A DNA stretch of 9,092 nucleotides, from NCBI GenBank assembly GCA_023392035.1, contig JAEVZY010000189.1, positions 1 to 9,092 of the forward strand, given 5' to 3'. The position numbers and the translations under genes were made by a program. This stretch comes from Pseudomonadota bacterium. GTDB lineage: Bacteria; Pseudomonadota; Gammaproteobacteria; Burkholderiales; Burkholderiaceae_D. Below, piece after piece: positions 1 through 6,417 of this stretch (its first letter is position 1; each line of letters starts with the position of its first letter). Below the pieces are notes generated by a model, which did no database searches, had not been told where the DNA came from, and saw nothing but the letters and a program-made list of their open reading frames with translations.

Positions 1-861
1 TATCTTGTGCTGGCCAGACTGCTTGCTTTCACGCTGGATTGGCATCCCATCGTCGACAAGCTGATCAGGTGTGGCGCGGATGAACGGGAACGAATCCGCC
101 GGGCTGCCTTGAAGGATTTTGAGCAGCAGCAGGAAACGTGGAAAGCCATGTGCAAGGATCAGGTCGCCGGCCGCCGCTGGAAAAGTCTGGTCGATGCGAA
201 CCACCCTGGCAAAAAAACGGGCAAGAAGCTGTCCGCGAATTCCTCCCTGACCCGTTCCGACCGCACCCCGAATCGCAATACAGACGATGCGGATTCAAGC
301 AAGCACCTGGGTCAACCCGACAGATTCCTGAGCGATGCCCAGCTTGAAGATCGGCGCAGGCGGCGTGCGCGTGAGTTCCTGGACGAGCACGGACTCAAGA
401 ACAAGGCAAAGTTCGTCCCCGAATTGGCGGATAAAAATCTGGAAGAAAGTTTGGTCGCCTCGTCGCGAGGCAGAAGCATGATGGAAAAATTCAGTTCTTT
501 CCTGGATGAGACGATCGTCAACATAGAAGGAGACCCCAGCATCGACCTGGTCAAATTGAGGACGGAGCTGGGCTCGAGCCTGGTGACGCTGCGCACGCCG
601 GGCACGCCGCGAGGCAAATCCCCGAACCGGTCGCAAAACAATTCGGGCACTTCGAGCGGCACATCGACCCCGCCGCGATCGCCAGACAGTTCGAGCACCG
701 CCAGCAGTGCCAACACGCCGTCTCCGCTGACCGCGGCCAGCCACGCATCGCCTGCACCCGAGAGGCAAGACAGCTGGCGTGTGGTCGACCGCTCGCCCAC
801 TTTGTCCAGGCTGCCGCAGCACAAACTGGGTCCGGCCAGCCGTCGGTCCACCTCGCCTTAA
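1..861 (+). CDS. Paralog A, C-terminal 286 residues of a multidomain helical protein (5' end outside window)
   Basis: The frame is open from the first base (TAT CTT GTG...) and stops at TAA 859-861. The GTG at 7 is not taken as the start, because residues from about 4 already align inside the helical region of the downstream paralogs. The block DKLIRCGADERERIRRAA matches YRLMNCSEADKSSVQRAA of B, including the invariant Cys (residue 24 from the window edge). Next come QQQETWKAM and RRWKSLVDAN (B: QQQAWENL, HRWKRMVEAE), a Lys/Ser/Asp-rich linker ending LGQPDRFLSDAQLEDRRRRR (B: LRQPDIALSEEKRTARR), and a final helical segment from REFLDEHGL. By comparison with C and D some 550-600 residues are missing upstream. 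Unlike the other paralogs it ends in a Ser/Pro/Thr tail of about 90 residues with several SP/TP sites, finishing SRRSTSP. The linker holds an in-frame A7 run at 211-217. The family and function are not recognised; membership of the array is well supported. Confidence 0.9.
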   Translation, partial: YLVLARLLAFTLDWHPIVDKLIRCGADERERIRRAALKDFEQQQETWKAMCKDQVAGRRWKSLVDANHPGKKTGKKLSANSSLTRSDRTPNRNTDDADSSKHLGQPDRFLSDAQLEDRRRRRAREFLDEHGLKNKAKFVPELADKNLEESLVASSRGRSMMEKFSSFLDETIVNIEGDPSIDLVKLRTELGSSLVTLRTPGTPRGKSPNRSQNNSGTSSGTSTPPRSPDSSSTASSANTPSPLTAASHASPAPERQDSWRVVDRSPTLSRLPQHKLGPASRRSTSP

Positions 862-870
862 CGACAGGAG

Positions 871-918
871 AAGTCACAAGAAAAGCCACAAGAAAAGCCA
901 CAAGAAAAGCCACAAGAA
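871..918 (+). repeat. 12-bp tandem repeat, four copies, in the A-B spacer
   Basis: Four adjacent copies of AAGCCACAAGAA lie at 871-882 (one change, AAGTCACAAGAA), 883-894, 895-906 and 907-918, followed by a partial fifth copy (AAGC). The block begins 9 nt after the stop of gene A. A perfect 10-bp palindrome GGGTGCACCC follows at 924-933. There is no gene here: the short frame reading Ser-His-Lys-Lys repeats across it lacks a ribosome binding site and overlaps gene A in another frame. The near-identity of the copies suggests recent slippage expansion. Its role, if any, is unknown. Confidence 0.9.
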
Positions 919-950
919 AAGCGGGGTGCACCCGATCAATAACGGAATTC

Positions 951-1011
951 TGTCAGTGACGCGACGCGCCTTGGGGAAGGGGGAGCGAAACCAAAAACGA
1001 AAAGGAGAACC
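951..1011 (+). promoter_or_regulatory. Leader of gene B with element repeated before gene C, plus RBS
   Basis: Positions 951-980 match 3780-3809 upstream of C at 25 of 30 bases; the shared core is ACGCGCCTTGGGG[AG]AGG. The core can form a tiny hairpin, CCTT-GGGG-AAGG (969-980). In C the matching arm is GAGG, which keeps pairing through a G-T (G-U in RNA) wobble. An A/G-rich stretch follows, with the Shine-Dalgarno AAGGAG at 1002-1007, four bases before the ATG at 1012. No convincing -35/-10 pair is visible in 862-1011. The element may be a leader RNA or operator, or simply spacer copied along with the gene. Confidence 0.6.
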
Positions 1012-2856
1012 ATGGCATACCGCTCATTCCGCCTGAACTCGACCGGGCAATCCCAAACGCCGCCAGGCTCTGTGCCGGCGCAAAACCAAACCGGCAAGCT
1101 GCCCATTACCCCGATCGACACGCAGCCAAGGCCGCATCCCGGCCGTGGCCATGCATCCGCATCCGCCACGGCCCAGGAAAACACTGCCACGGGCGCTTCT
1201 GCGCCCAGCATCAATTCCCAGCCACGCACTCAAATGGAGGAGTTGATGGAGCGGATCGAGATGCCGATATACCACGAGTTCGGTACGGCCACTCTGCCGA
1301 GCGCCGAGCCCCCTGGAGTGCAGCAAGCCGAGCCACCGCCTCCGCGCCGCCCCTTGCCGGAGTTGCCCGATACGGCGTTCACCGTGCAGACGTCCAGTGC
1401 CCCGGGCCCCGCTCCTGCGCCCGCACCTGTCAAGCGCCGTTCCACCCAACCCGCGCTCACGGTATCGAGCTGGGACACGAATCCAAAAACAACGGTTTCG
1501 CCATTTCCGGAACCGGGTGCGCACAGGGATCGAAGCCACATACGACAAGCTTCCGCCATGCCGCTGGTCATGGGCACGCGTGCAGGTCCCACTTCGAACT
1601 TGCATGCGTCGGCCACGCCAGGGCCGAATGTCACCCCCGGTCAGCGATTTGAATTGGATTTTCGGCCGGTTCTCCGTGAGCAGACTCCTCCGCCGTCCCC
1701 GCATGCGCCCGCCACGCCGACGCGCATGGTCGACAGGGCCACCTTTGTCGGAATGGCGTTTCATGCGGGCGCGCTGCTGAGCGTCACGGGCCTGCGTCCC
1801 CCCGAGAGAAAAACCACCACAGAGGAGAGCGCAAGCTCGACAGCGAAGGCTGCGCCCATCAGCGTAGCGGCGACCGGAGGAGCGCTCACGACCACGGCGA
1901 CGGCCACAAGCGCGCCGATGGCCTTCACCACGGCGGTGACCATGACCATAGCAGCGACCACCACCACAGCTGCAACGACCACCACAGCTGCAACGACCAC
2001 CACCACGGCTGCGACCGCGGTCACAAGCACGACCACAAGCACGACCAGCACCACAAGCGGCGCTGCGATCACGACCACGACCAGTACGACATCGACGCTG
2101 GGCACCACGACAAGCCTCACCACAAGCGGCGTAACACGCGGCACAAGCACCGAAATCAAGACCCGGGAACAATTCCAGCACGAAGAAGCCAGGCGGCATC
2201 GGCGCGGCCACTCCATGGACACCATCATGGCTCCGGTCAACATGAGCGGCCGCGAGCCACCCAGGAAACTGACCGAGCCCGCGGTGATGGCCGAAAAGCT
2301 GGCCAGGGCGGAAACCGCCAACTTCCACATGGTCACGCTGCGCAGCGAAGAGATGCCGCCATACATGGCGCCCTTTTCCGACGACCAGGCCAAGGACTAT
2401 TTCATCACCATGTGGCTTCCCTACCAGGCGCTCATGGTGGCGGCGCTCGAGCCTTGTTTCGACGCGATCGACAAGGCGGTTGCGGCCAAGCTCGAGGAAT
2501 GGAAATCGCTGCTGAAAAAGCTGGACAAGAAAGGCGCCGTGCCAGTCAAAGACCTGATCTACGACAGCGATGTCAAGGATTTGCTGATTCCGCTTCTTCA
2601 ACCCTTGATTGCCGCCATTGCCGGCCGAGACGGTTCCTTGCTGGATTCCGCCCTGCCGCCGATCGTGCTGCATTTTCTGCTCGAGCTCGATCACCAGCAT
2701 ACCGCCAACTGGAAACCGCGCCGCGACCGACTGCTGGATTACCAGCTTTTCTACTACCGGACGCAAGACTTGCATGCCGAAATCGCGCGGCAGCGCAGGG
2801 AAAATCCCAATGAAAAAATGCTGCCTGAATGGGAAGAGACCTACAAAAAAACATAA
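1012..2856 (+). CDS. Paralog B, N-terminal part (614 aa), frame broken inside the helical region
   Basis: The ATG at 1012 follows AAGGAG by four bases. There is no signal peptide. Residues 67-82 read INSQPRTQMEELMERI, the motif shared with C. Residues 108-119 are PPPP-RR-PLPELP and include RPLPELP, a textbook class I SH3 ligand pattern. RRSTQP lies at 142-147. A B-only insert includes a short hydrophobic stretch (245-261) too short and polar to call a membrane helix. Residues 293-380 are a Thr/Ala/Ser tract, followed by the basic patch RRHRRGHS (394-401) and AEKLARAETANF (427-438). The first helical module has PCFDAI, EEWKSLLKKLD and ELDHQHTANWKPRRDRLL (558-575). The frame ends at TAA 2854-2856 just after AAA AAA ACA, in the middle of a region that is continuous in C and D; the missing half follows in the -1 frame. 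As it stands, the product would be a truncated protein keeping the N-terminal half. Function unknown. Confidence 0.85.
   Translation: MAYRSFRLNSTGQSQTPPGSVPAQNQTGKLPITPIDTQPRPHPGRGHASASATAQENTATGASAPSINSQPRTQMEELMERIEMPIYHEFGTATLPSAEPPGVQQAEPPPPRRPLPELPDTAFTVQTSSAPGPAPAPAPVKRRSTQPALTVSSWDTNPKTTVSPFPEPGAHRDRSHIRQASAMPLVMGTRAGPTSNLHASATPGPNVTPGQRFELDFRPVLREQTPPPSPHAPATPTRMVDRATFVGMAFHAGALLSVTGLRPPERKTTTEESASSTAKAAPISVAATGGALTTTATATSAPMAFTTAVTMTIAATTTTAATTTTAATTTTTAATAVTSTTTSTTSTTSGAAITTTTSTTSTLGTTTSLTTSGVTRGTSTEIKTREQFQHEEARRHRRGHSMDTIMAPVNMSGREPPRKLTEPAVMAEKLARAETANFHMVTLRSEEMPPYMAPFSDDQAKDYFITMWLPYQALMVAALEPCFDAIDKAVAAKLEEWKSLLKKLDKKGAVPVKDLIYDSDVKDLLIPLLQPLIAAIAGRDGSLLDSALPPIVLHFLLELDHQHTANWKPRRDRLLDYQLFYYRTQDLHAEIARQRRENPNEKMLPEWEETYKKT
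1957..2013 (+). repeat. 18-bp repeats coding Thr-Thr-Thr-Thr-Ala-Ala in B
   Basis: Three successive units lie at 1957-1974, 1975-1992 and 1993-2013. The first two differ by one base around ACGACCACCACAGCTGCA; the third carries an extra Thr codon. They encode the T4-A2 pattern at the heart of the Thr tract of B (overall 1888-2151). Unit length is a multiple of three, so copy number could change without shifting the frame. Less regular ACN-rich sequence surrounds them. Confidence 0.8.
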
Positions 2857-3767
2857 GAAACTACGAAGGCCAGGTGACCGCCCTCAAGGGACTCGGCGAG
2901 AACGGAAAAGCCGAACTTGAGGCGCTGCAGAAGCTGACCGAAGCGCCCTGGCAAGCAAATTTGGTGCGTGGACTGGAAAAGCAGGCCAGGAAGCGCGAAG
3001 CCGAATTCACTGAAACCCGGCAGAAGGCCATTGCGGCCTTTATTGGCGCGCGCGGTTGCAGCGACATCTACAAGCTGCGACGCGTCGAATCCGATCTCGA
3101 CTCCTGCCGCCGGCGCCTGCACGGCGTGCTGGACAAACTGCTGGCGGCCGAATTGGGAATACATTCCATCATCTACCGGCTGATGAATTGCAGCGAGGCT
3201 GACAAGAGCTCGGTGCAGCGGGCGGCCAAGGAAAGTTTTCGCAAGCAGCAGCAAGCATGGGAGAACCTGTGCCAGGTTCAGGGCGCGCGCCACCGCTGGA
3301 AACGCATGGTCGAGGCAGAAGAACGGCGTGAAAAGAAAAAGAACAAGCCAAAGATCGCGAGCGCAAAAATCTCCCCGTCCAATAAATTGCGTGACCCGGC
3401 CCGCAGCGCAATGACGCCGAGCCTGCGTCAGCCAGACATTGCACTGAGCGAAGAAAAACGCACGGCACGGCGCGAAAAGCGTGTGCAGGCCTTTCTCGAC
3501 AGGTACGCCATCAGTTCCGAGGGAAGGCCGAAACTGGGGGAGCACGTCGCCATCCCGAAGCGGATGAGGCTGGAATTGCTCGCCATGGCGAACGACAAGG
3601 TGAGCAACAAGGCCATGCTGACGAAGGCGATTCAGATTTTGAGTGAGGAACTTATTGGCCTCAAGGGCGAGGCCGAGGAAGAACTGAACGTATTGCTCAA
3701 AGTCTTGAATGAAGCCTTGAAGGAACTGGTGTCGCCGTCCGCGATCGGCGGTCCTTCAATGCAATGA
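2829..3767 (+). CDS. Paralog B, C-terminal part (about 310 aa), in the -1 frame
   Basis: This frame carries the second half of the helical region: ELEALQKLTE (C: ELEALDKLTK), EAEFTETRQKAIAAFIGARG (about residues 57-76), LMNCSEADK with the invariant Cys 121, QQQAWENLC and HRWKRMVEAE. A basic linker follows (EKKKNKPK..., LRQPDIALSEEKRTARR), then a final helical segment ending at TGA 3765-3767. The ATG at 2829 lies 28 nt inside the upstream frame and has no clear Shine-Dalgarno, so independent initiation looks unlikely; coupling to the upstream stop is possible. The true contribution to a fused product would begin at about 2847. The roughly 300 codons downstream contain no stop and keep every family motif, so the break is either recent or tolerated or bypassed. 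Function unknown; confident as family sequence, less so as a separately translated gene. Confidence 0.75.
   Translation: MGRDLQKNIRNYEGQVTALKGLGENGKAELEALQKLTEAPWQANLVRGLEKQARKREAEFTETRQKAIAAFIGARGCSDIYKLRRVESDLDSCRRRLHGVLDKLLAAELGIHSIIYRLMNCSEADKSSVQRAAKESFRKQQQAWENLCQVQGARHRWKRMVEAEERREKKKNKPKIASAKISPSNKLRDPARSAMTPSLRQPDIALSEEKRTARREKRVQAFLDRYAISSEGRPKLGEHVAIPKRMRLELLAMANDKVSNKAMLTKAIQILSEELIGLKGEAEEELNVLLKVLNEALKELVSPSAIGGPSMQ
2845..2851 (+). other. A7 run at the frame break of gene B
   Basis: Zero-frame codons are TAC AAA AAA ACA TAA. Reading with one extra A, or slipping back one base, gives Y-K-K-N-I-R-N-Y-E-G and joins the 2829-3767 frame, restoring a 918-residue paralog. The zero-frame base before AAA AAA is C, so this is not the ideal X-XXY-YYZ heptamer for tandem tRNA slippage. 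Transcriptional slippage, single-tRNA slippage on the second AAA, replication slippage between A7 and A8, or an assembly error all remain possible. Confidence 0.75.
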
Positions 3768-3779
3768 ACCGCGCGTGGC

Positions 3780-3834
3780 TGCCAGTTACCCAACGCGCCT
3801 TGGGGGAGGGCGAACCGAAACAGAAAGGAAATAG
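3780..3834 (+). promoter_or_regulatory. Leader of gene C with element repeated from gene B, plus RBS
   Basis: Second copy of the leader described at 951-1011, here starting 13 nt after the stop of B. The conserved block (3780-3809) includes CCTTGGGGGAGG (3798-3809). After it the two leaders diverge by small gaps but both stay A/G-rich. The ribosome binding site is AAGGA at 3825-3829, five bases before ATG 3835. The start context ATGGC is also shared with B. No promoter is visible in this 67-nt gap. Confidence 0.6.
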
Positions 3835-6330
3835 ATGGCTATTCGCGTACCCAGTCAGCCGCTGGCCCCACCGGTCCCCGAGCTGCCCCCCAGCCAGAGG
3901 GCCAACCCGCTCGATACCCAGCCCGGCACACAAGCCAGCACACAGCCGCTGCCGCAGACTGGTCCGACCGCTGCCGGCAACGCAACCCAGACAAATGTCG
4001 CTGACGCTGCGCCGGTGCCGGGCATCAATACCACGCCGCGCTCCCAAATGAATGAATTGCTGAGCCGGATCGCGCCGCCGCCTGTGAGCTTGCCTGGCCT
4101 GGGCGCACTCCCGAACGCACAGCCGGGCGAGGCTCAAGCAAGCGGCGCACCGCTCTCCCCGCGTCGTCCCTTACCCATGCCCCCCAGCAGCATGCCGAGC
4201 AGGCCGCCGCCTGTTCCGACCACGCCTCGGCCTTCCAGGCCGCAGGCTTCAGGCAGCGCTCCCGCTCACAGCGCCCAGATGCCGGAAGGGCCACCGCCGC
4301 CCACATACATGCCACCGCCGCCGCCCCAGACGGCCACGCCGCAGGCAGCGTTGGGTGGCCCCGGGCAGGCCGGCCAATTGCCGACAGGGCCTGATGCGCC
4401 ACAGGACGCGCCGCCGCCGCTGCCCCTCGGCTCTCCGCGCGGCTATGACCCCAGGCAATACGCCGCCAGCCAGAGGCGCCTTTCGCAGCCAGGCAGCTTG
4501 ATGGCCACAGCCAGCTTTGTCACCCTGGGCACGCGTCCAGGCAGCACCGCGGCGACCACCGGCGTCACCGCGGCCAGCGCAATCACCACCACGACCAGTA
4601 CCACCTCGACGCCCAGCACGACTGCCATGGGAACAGCATCGACTGCGGTGAAGGAAGAGGAAGGCCGGGGCCGGCAGCGCAGTGAGACCACCGGCAAAAA
4701 GCGGCGTGGCAAATCCCAGGAGACTTTGCGACTGGCCATCGTGGATCTGCCCGTCAAGCTGACTGCGCCCGGGAAAGTCGCCGAAAAGCTTGCCCGCGGC
4801 GAATCGGGCGACTTCGCCTCCATCGCCACCAGGAAGGCGGACCCGGTCTATCGCCTGGAGATTCGCGCGACCAAATACAGGAAGTGTTACCAGCGTGAGT
4901 GGCGTCCTTTGCTGCTGGTGATGGCAGGGCGACTGGATGAGGCGTTTCGCCAGACCGAAGCCCTGGTCGCACAGTCGAAGCAATGGAAAGACCTGATCGC
5001 GCAATGCGACAAGCTGGCCGACGAGGCCGCCGGCGCGAAGTCAGCCGGCCGCGGAATGCCCTCGCGCGACTTGAACAAGATCCCTGCAGTCAAACAGTTG
5101 GCAGCACTGCTGCTGCAGCCCATCCTGGATGCGGTGAGAGGGGAAGGCAATACCGTGCAGAACTCGATCCTGGGGCCGGCATGGCTGAATTTTTTGCTGG
5201 AACTGGATCGTCAGCACACAGCGAACTGGGAAGGGCGCAGCAGGCGTTTGCTGGAATTCCAGATCCTGTACTTCGAGATCGAGGCGCTGCAAAAGGCGCT
5301 GACAACGACGACCTTCCCCGATATGAACACCCAGTTTTCGATGCTCCAGAAACTCAAGGAGGCATCCATGCGCTGGGCTCAGAATCAGCACGCGCGCAAG
5401 GCGGAAGGCGAGGACGGCCAGGCGGAGCTTGAAGCGCTGGACAAGCTGACCAAGGGACAGTTGCGCAGCCCGGAACAACTGGACAAGCTGCGCGAGCAAC
5501 TGCAAATGCACGATGCCGAATTCCGCGAGACCCGGCATCTGGCGCTGCAAGCCTTTATCGGCATTCGCGGCCTGAGCACGGTATTCGCCGCCCGTCACGA
5601 CGATGATGAGCGGCCCTTGAAAGCGCTGAGTGGATTGCTTGCCTATTTCCTGGCCGAGAGTCCCCTGATCAGTCGCATTCTGCAATGCACGGATCAGGAA
5701 AGAAGCGCGATCGCCAAGGCGGCCAAGGGGCACTTCCTGTCCTTGCAGGAAGAATGGAAAAAACAACTCAGCAACGAGAAAAGCGCCGCCCGTGTAGACA
5801 AACTTCTCGCACGCATGAAGTCCGAGAGTTCAAGCACGGCTGAAAAGGAATCCGAAAAACCGGACGCGCTCGACACCACTGCCTCATCCACATCCAGCCC
5901 GAAACCCGCCAGTCCGACCAAACCCAAGCGTGCCAGTCAACCGAACAGCCTGCAAAGGCCGGATCGGGAAGCCCGACGCAAACACACTCTGGAGCGCTTC
6001 CTCCGGGAGGAGGGCATTGCCGCTGCCTTGACCCAACTGAAAGCCGATTCGCCGGACGCGACGGTCCTGAACGGCCTCTGCGCCCACTTGCAGGAGTTGA
6101 CGAAGACAGCCACACATTTGAACAAGCAGATCCTGTTGCAGGCGGCCAGTGACTATCTCATTGGCTACATGGAGAAGACGTTCAAGCCCCAACCCAGCGG
6201 CGCGCTGCCCGGTGTGGTCATCAGCAAGTTGAAGGGCGAACTGACGACCAGTCTGGCTGAGCTGAAGAAGCTCGCGGACAAGGATTCGACCGGTCCCGAA
6301 GGCAAACGCGAAAGCGGCAAGGAAGACTGA
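3835..6330 (+). CDS. Paralog C, intact 831-aa Pro-rich / Thr-tract / helical protein
   Basis: This is an intact copy of the family. INTTPRSQMNELLSRI is at 64-79. The disordered Pro-rich region (about 80-235) contains RRPLPMPP (110-117, SH3-ligand-like), PPPPTYMPPPPP (153-164, which includes the PPxY sequence PPTY at 155-158) and RRLSQP (214-219). The Thr/Ser/Ala tract spans about 238-270 and is followed by a basic patch with KKRR (288-291). The helical region starts near VAEKLARGESGDF (315-327). Motifs in order are REWRPLLLVMAGRLD, QWKDLI, ELDRQHTANWEGRSRRLL (456-473), AEFRETR with FIGIRG (561-579), ILQCTDQER (Cys 618) and EEWKKQL. A Ser/Lys/Pro linker follows (PKPASPTKPKR, LQRPDREARR), then a last helical segment and a charged tail. 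No signal peptide or membrane segment is seen. It sits 67 nt after B and 87 nt before D, probably in one operon. A secreted effector-like protein is a reasonable guess, not shown. Confidence 0.93.
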   Translation: MAIRVPSQPLAPPVPELPPSQRANPLDTQPGTQASTQPLPQTGPTAAGNATQTNVADAAPVPGINTTPRSQMNELLSRIAPPPVSLPGLGALPNAQPGEAQASGAPLSPRRPLPMPPSSMPSRPPPVPTTPRPSRPQASGSAPAHSAQMPEGPPPPTYMPPPPPQTATPQAALGGPGQAGQLPTGPDAPQDAPPPLPLGSPRGYDPRQYAASQRRLSQPGSLMATASFVTLGTRPGSTAATTGVTAASAITTTTSTTSTPSTTAMGTASTAVKEEEGRGRQRSETTGKKRRGKSQETLRLAIVDLPVKLTAPGKVAEKLARGESGDFASIATRKADPVYRLEIRATKYRKCYQREWRPLLLVMAGRLDEAFRQTEALVAQSKQWKDLIAQCDKLADEAAGAKSAGRGMPSRDLNKIPAVKQLAALLLQPILDAVRGEGNTVQNSILGPAWLNFLLELDRQHTANWEGRSRRLLEFQILYFEIEALQKALTTTTFPDMNTQFSMLQKLKEASMRWAQNQHARKAEGEDGQAELEALDKLTKGQLRSPEQLDKLREQLQMHDAEFRETRHLALQAFIGIRGLSTVFAARHDDDERPLKALSGLLAYFLAESPLISRILQCTDQERSAIAKAAKGHFLSLQEEWKKQLSNEKSAARVDKLLARMKSESSSTAEKESEKPDALDTTASSTSSPKPASPTKPKRASQPNSLQRPDREARRKHTLERFLREEGIAAALTQLKADSPDATVLNGLCAHLQELTKTATHLNKQILLQAASDYLIGYMEKTFKPQPSGALPGVVISKLKGELTTSLAELKKLADKDSTGPEGKRESGKED

Positions 6331-6340
6331 GAACTCTTCC

Positions 6341-6378
6341 GCTTGCCCGCCCCCGTGGGTTGCAAGGCGGGGGCAGGC
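6341..6378 (+). other. Imperfect GC-rich inverted repeat in the C-D spacer
   Basis: GCTTGCCCGCCCCC and GGCGGGGGCAGGC face each other across about 11 nt. They pair with one bulge, a C-C mismatch and one G-T wobble. It starts 10 nt after the stop of C. No T run follows, so it is not a standard intrinsic terminator. It could attenuate transcription, protect the 3' end of the upstream mRNA or be a Rho-related structure. The leader element found before B and C is absent here. The D ribosome binding site AGAGGAA is at 6408-6414, shortly before ATG 6418. Confidence 0.5.
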
Positions 6379-6417
6379 GCCCATTGCGCAGCAGATTGAC
6401 AAGAACAAGAGGAAAGC

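Noticed and set aside
871..918. CRISPR-like direct repeats
   Set aside because: The 12-bp units are directly adjacent with no spacers and no cas genes are present.
862..1011. hrp/tts-type (TTCG-N16-TTCG) or sigma-70 promoter upstream of B
   Set aside because: I looked for paired TTCG boxes and a TTGACA/TATAAT pair and found no convincing match.
779..1036. Small + strand frame with Ser-His-Lys-Lys repeats
   Set aside because: It overlaps A and B in another frame, has no ribosome binding site, and its repeats come from the 12-bp tandem DNA repeat.
1741..1794. Transmembrane helix in B (residues 245-261)
   Set aside because: Only about 17 residues, contains His, and is absent from C and D.
1024..2775. 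Long minus-strand open frame opposite gene B (583 codons), rich in Arg, Gly and Cys
   Set aside because: Shadow of a GC-rich gene: its composition mirrors the Thr/Ala codons of B, it has no family resemblance, and the + strand frame carries the motifs shared with C and D.
6341..6390. Intrinsic terminator after gene C
   Set aside because: The stem is imperfect and no T run follows it.
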